Source of the DNA: Ruegeria arenilitoris
Lineage (GTDB): Bacteria > Pseudomonadota > Alphaproteobacteria > Rhodobacterales > Rhodobacteraceae
Length of the DNA stretch: 64,000 nucleotides
Reading direction: 5' to 3'
Assembly (NCBI RefSeq): GCF_013035425.1
Contig: NZ_WQHX01000001.1
Span: 930,001 to 994,000, forward strand
In this document: positions 62,147-64,000 of the stretch, in pieces
Layout: every line of letters begins with the position of its first letter
Position numbering within the stretch: the first letter of the stretch is position 1
Translations under genes and position numbers: made by a program
The notes under the pieces: model-generated
Told to the model about the DNA's origin: nothing
What the model saw: the letters and a program-made list of their open reading frames with translations, nothing else
Databases searched by the model: none

Positions 62147-62296
62147 ATGAAGACCGTGTGCGTAATGCTTTGCTTTGTTGTCCTCGCTGCTTGTGATCCG
62201 ACTCAATCTCCGCGGAAGGAAACGGCAGATGAACGCAGTGGGTCCGGGGTTTCGGTATCTGGCTACGCGCGGGCCGGCGCGTCGATAACGTTCTAG
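62147..62296 (+). CDS. 49-aa second small lipoprotein before lysA
   Basis: ATG 62147, preceded by GAGGAT. MKTVCVMLCFVVLAAC gives a lipobox (VLAAC) at Cys16; the mature part is short and ends SVSGYARAGASITF, echoing the glycine/alanine/serine tail of the lipoprotein just upstream. It may be a diverged duplicate. Not recognised otherwise. Located 63 bases before lysA in the same direction. Confidence 0.65.
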   Translation: MKTVCVMLCFVVLAACDPTQSPRKETADERSGSGVSVSGYARAGASITF

Positions 62297-62359
62297 GCAT
62301 CTATGCTATTGCGCGGAATCATTTGATCCCCACGCAGTTTTTGGTCTAAGCGCGCAGGC

Positions 62360-63625
62360 ATGGATCATTTTCTCTACCGCGACGGCGCGCTTTACGCCGA
62401 GGATGTACCAATTTCCGAAATCGCTGCCGCGGTCGGAACGCCTTTCTATGTGTATTCGACGGCGACGCTGTTGCGCCATTTCAAACTGTTTGATGATGCG
62501 CTTGAGGGAACTGATCACCTTGTTTGCTATGCCATGAAGGCTGCCAGCAATCAGGCGATACTGAAAACACTGGCGCAGGCAGGCGCGGGTATGGATGTTG
62601 TATCGGGTGGGGAATATTTGCGCGCCAAGGCTGCCGGTGTACCGGGCGAAAGGATTGTGTTTTCCGGCGTCGGAAAAACTGCGGACGAGATCCGCACGGC
62701 GCTGACCGGAGGTATCCGGCAGTTCAACGTCGAGTCCGAGCCTGAGATGGAAGTCATCAATTCGGTTGCTCTGGCGTTAGGTGTCGTCGCGCCGATCACT
62801 GTGCGTGTAAACCCCGACGTCGACGCCAAGACGCACGCTAAAATCGCGACCGGAAAATCCGAGAATAAGTTTGGAATTCCCATATCTCGTGCATCAGACG
62901 TCTATGCTCATGCCGCAAGCCTTTCGGGTCTGGAAGTTATTGGGATTGATGTCCATATCGGCTCGCAATTGACAGAGTTAGAGCCATTCGAAATGGCCTA
63001 TGCCAAAGTGGCCGAGCTGACCGAGCGGCTGCGTAGCGAGGGGCACACCATCCGGCGCCTCGATCTTGGGGGTGGTTTGGGAATACCCTATACCCGGTCC
63101 AATGAAGCACCGCCGCTTCCCATTGAGTACGGTGCATTGATCAAAAGAACCGTGGGCCATCTGGGTTGTGAGATCGAGATTGAACCGGGCCGTTTGATCG
63201 CGGGCAACGCCGGTTTAATGGTCAGCAAGGTCATTTATGTCAAATCTGGTGAGGGACGAGACTTCCTTATTTTGGACGGTGCTATGAATGATCTGATTCG
63301 ACCGGCCATGTACGAGGCTCACCATGATATTGTCGCTGTAAAGGAACCCGATCCGGGTGTTGAACAGCAACCTTATGATATAGTTGGCCCCGTTTGCGAA
63401 ACTGGCGACACATTTGCCAAAGAACGCAACATGCCTCCTTTGGTCGCTGGTGATCTGATCGCATTCCGTAGCGCGGGCGCATATGGTGCAGTAATGTCAA
63501 GCGAATACAATACCCGCCCTCTGATACCCGAGGTTCTGGTTAACGGGGATCAATTTGCAGTTATTCGTGAACGGCCAAGCTTTGACGAAATCATAAACCG
63601 CGATACCATACCCCCGTGGCTTTGA
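62360..63625 (+). CDS. lysA: Diaminopimelate decarboxylase
   Basis: PLP enzyme making L-lysine from meso-diaminopimelate. 421 residues. PLP lysine in VCYAMKAASN (about residue 59), HIGSQL (about 200), GGGLG (about 238), the EPGRLI phosphate site and CETGDTF at the substrate-binding end. It follows the two lipoprotein genes. Confidence 0.97.
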   Translation: MDHFLYRDGALYAEDVPISEIAAAVGTPFYVYSTATLLRHFKLFDDALEGTDHLVCYAMKAASNQAILKTLAQAGAGMDVVSGGEYLRAKAAGVPGERIVFSGVGKTADEIRTALTGGIRQFNVESEPEMEVINSVALALGVVAPITVRVNPDVDAKTHAKIATGKSENKFGIPISRASDVYAHAASLSGLEVIGIDVHIGSQLTELEPFEMAYAKVAELTERLRSEGHTIRRLDLGGGLGIPYTRSNEAPPLPIEYGALIKRTVGHLGCEIEIEPGRLIAGNAGLMVSKVIYVKSGEGRDFLILDGAMNDLIRPAMYEAHHDIVAVKEPDPGVEQQPYDIVGPVCETGDTFAKERNMPPLVAGDLIAFRSAGAYGAVMSSEYNTRPLIPEVLVNGDQFAVIRERPSFDEIINRDTIPPWL

Positions 63626-63661
63626 CGCAGTGATCGCGTCGGGCCGATCAGGAGGCCCGTT

Positions 63662-64000
63662 TTGAGCAATAGACCAAACCTGCCTATTCCACGATTGTCG
63701 CTTTGGCTGACACATGCCGGGATGTTGGCCGAAAGAGCGTGGCGCGCCTTCTGGCCCTTCTTGTCTGTTCTAATGTTGATTCTTGCGGCTCTAATGCTGG
63801 GGCTTCAGGACATGGTGGGCGTCGAAACCGTATGGATAATTGGTGCGGTGGTGCTGATTGTTCTAGCTGGCACAACGGTATTTGGCTTGCGGCGATTCCG
63901 CATACCTAATCGCGCCGAGGCTTTGATAAGACTTGATGAAACCCTTCCGGGGCGCCCGATCCAAGCCTTGATGGATGACCAGGCAATCGGAGCGATGGAT
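63662..64000 (+). CDS. TIGR02302-family membrane protein (3' end outside window)
   Basis: 113 residues visible, open to the window edge. TTG start with AGGAGG 6 bases upstream. Two hydrophobic helices (about 33-54 and 60-85), then the family start LDETLPGRPIQALMDDQAIG. This block marks the large DUF4175/TIGR02302 protein that normally follows lysA in Rhodobacterales. Function unknown. Confidence 0.85.
   Translation, partial: MSNRPNLPIPRLSLWLTHAGMLAERAWRAFWPFLSVLMLILAALMLGLQDMVGVETVWIIGAVVLIVLAGTTVFGLRRFRIPNRAEALIRLDETLPGRPIQALMDDQAIGAMD

Noticed and set aside
1..64000. CRISPR arrays, IS elements, integrases, attachment sites, rRNA
   Set aside because: No regularly spaced direct repeats, transposase or integrase motifs, target-site duplications or rRNA-like sequence were seen.

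Overview
The window looks like a chromosomal segment of a marine alphaproteobacterium of the Rhodobacterales (Roseobacter group). The inference rests on protein-level character and gene neighbourhoods: pheS/pheT separated by accessory genes, pyrB linked to a dihydroorotase homologue and plsY, an argH-lipoprotein-lysA run followed by a TIGR02302-type membrane protein, a PHB phaA/phaB pair with a PhaR-type operator, a COQ9-family protein, and a bacterial ETF-ubiquinone oxidoreductase. Coding density is very high, with many 1-4 bp stop/start overlaps and frequent GTG/TTG starts. I found no rRNA, tRNA, CRISPR array, insertion sequence or prophage.

Layout. 1-5.5 kb: pheS (5' end outside), an AT-richer membrane protein and a secreted esterase, then pheT and ytoQ. 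5.5-12 kb: GST, MscS channel, ald with its divergent Lrp-type regulator, polyphosphate kinase 2, an acidic-repeat CAP-domain protein, rpsU. 12-16 kb: COQ9 family, two quinone-oxidoreductase-like MDR proteins, a DUF2189-type membrane protein. 16-21 kb (minus strand): YHS protein, then the coupled pyrB - two membrane proteins - pyrC-like - plsY operon, and a cysteine-rich secreted protein. 21-31 kb: uracil-DNA glycosylase, phosphoesterase, moaB, an RND efflux pair, Nudix, DsbD-N-like protein, YqgE, Sua5/TsaC. 31-37 kb: acyl-CoA dehydrogenase/MBL hydrolase run, membrane GDPD and phospholipase A2-like pair, an orphan 44-aa cytochrome oxidase subunit IV. 37-43 kb: lipoprotein, azlCD, and molybdenum-cofactor genes fdhD, mobA, mobB, moeA (with an AEC transporter inside). 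43-50 kb: greA, a VOC protein divergent from soxR, ETF-QO, TPR protein, ispE. 50-54.5 kb: polyprenyl diphosphate synthase, DUF2007, TrmN6-like methyltransferase, YdcH family, YddG-like exporter with LysR regulator. 54.6-64 kb: a 36-aa ORF with its own terminator, phaB, phaA, EAL protein, sterol-desaturase family, TlpA-like thioredoxin, argH, two small lipoproteins, lysA, start of a TIGR02302 protein.

No large novel defence or biosynthetic island is visible. The points most worth a second look are local: (1) the 'dihydroorotase' beside pyrB lacks the metal-binding HxH and the TDHAPH motif, so it is probably a non-catalytic PyrC'-type partner of ATCase, and two small membrane proteins are co-translated between them; (2) a soxS-like promoter with a 19-bp spacer and a SoxR-box-like dyad drives a VOC gene away from soxR; (3) a perfect PhaR-type CTGC-N4-GCAG operator lies upstream of phaA; (4) several genes too short for routine calling (36-aa ORF, 44-aa CtaD-associated subunit IV, 49-aa lipoprotein) have convincing signals; (5) a family-4-like UDG lacks the Fe-S cysteines; (6) a secreted protein is built from six four- to six-cysteine modules.
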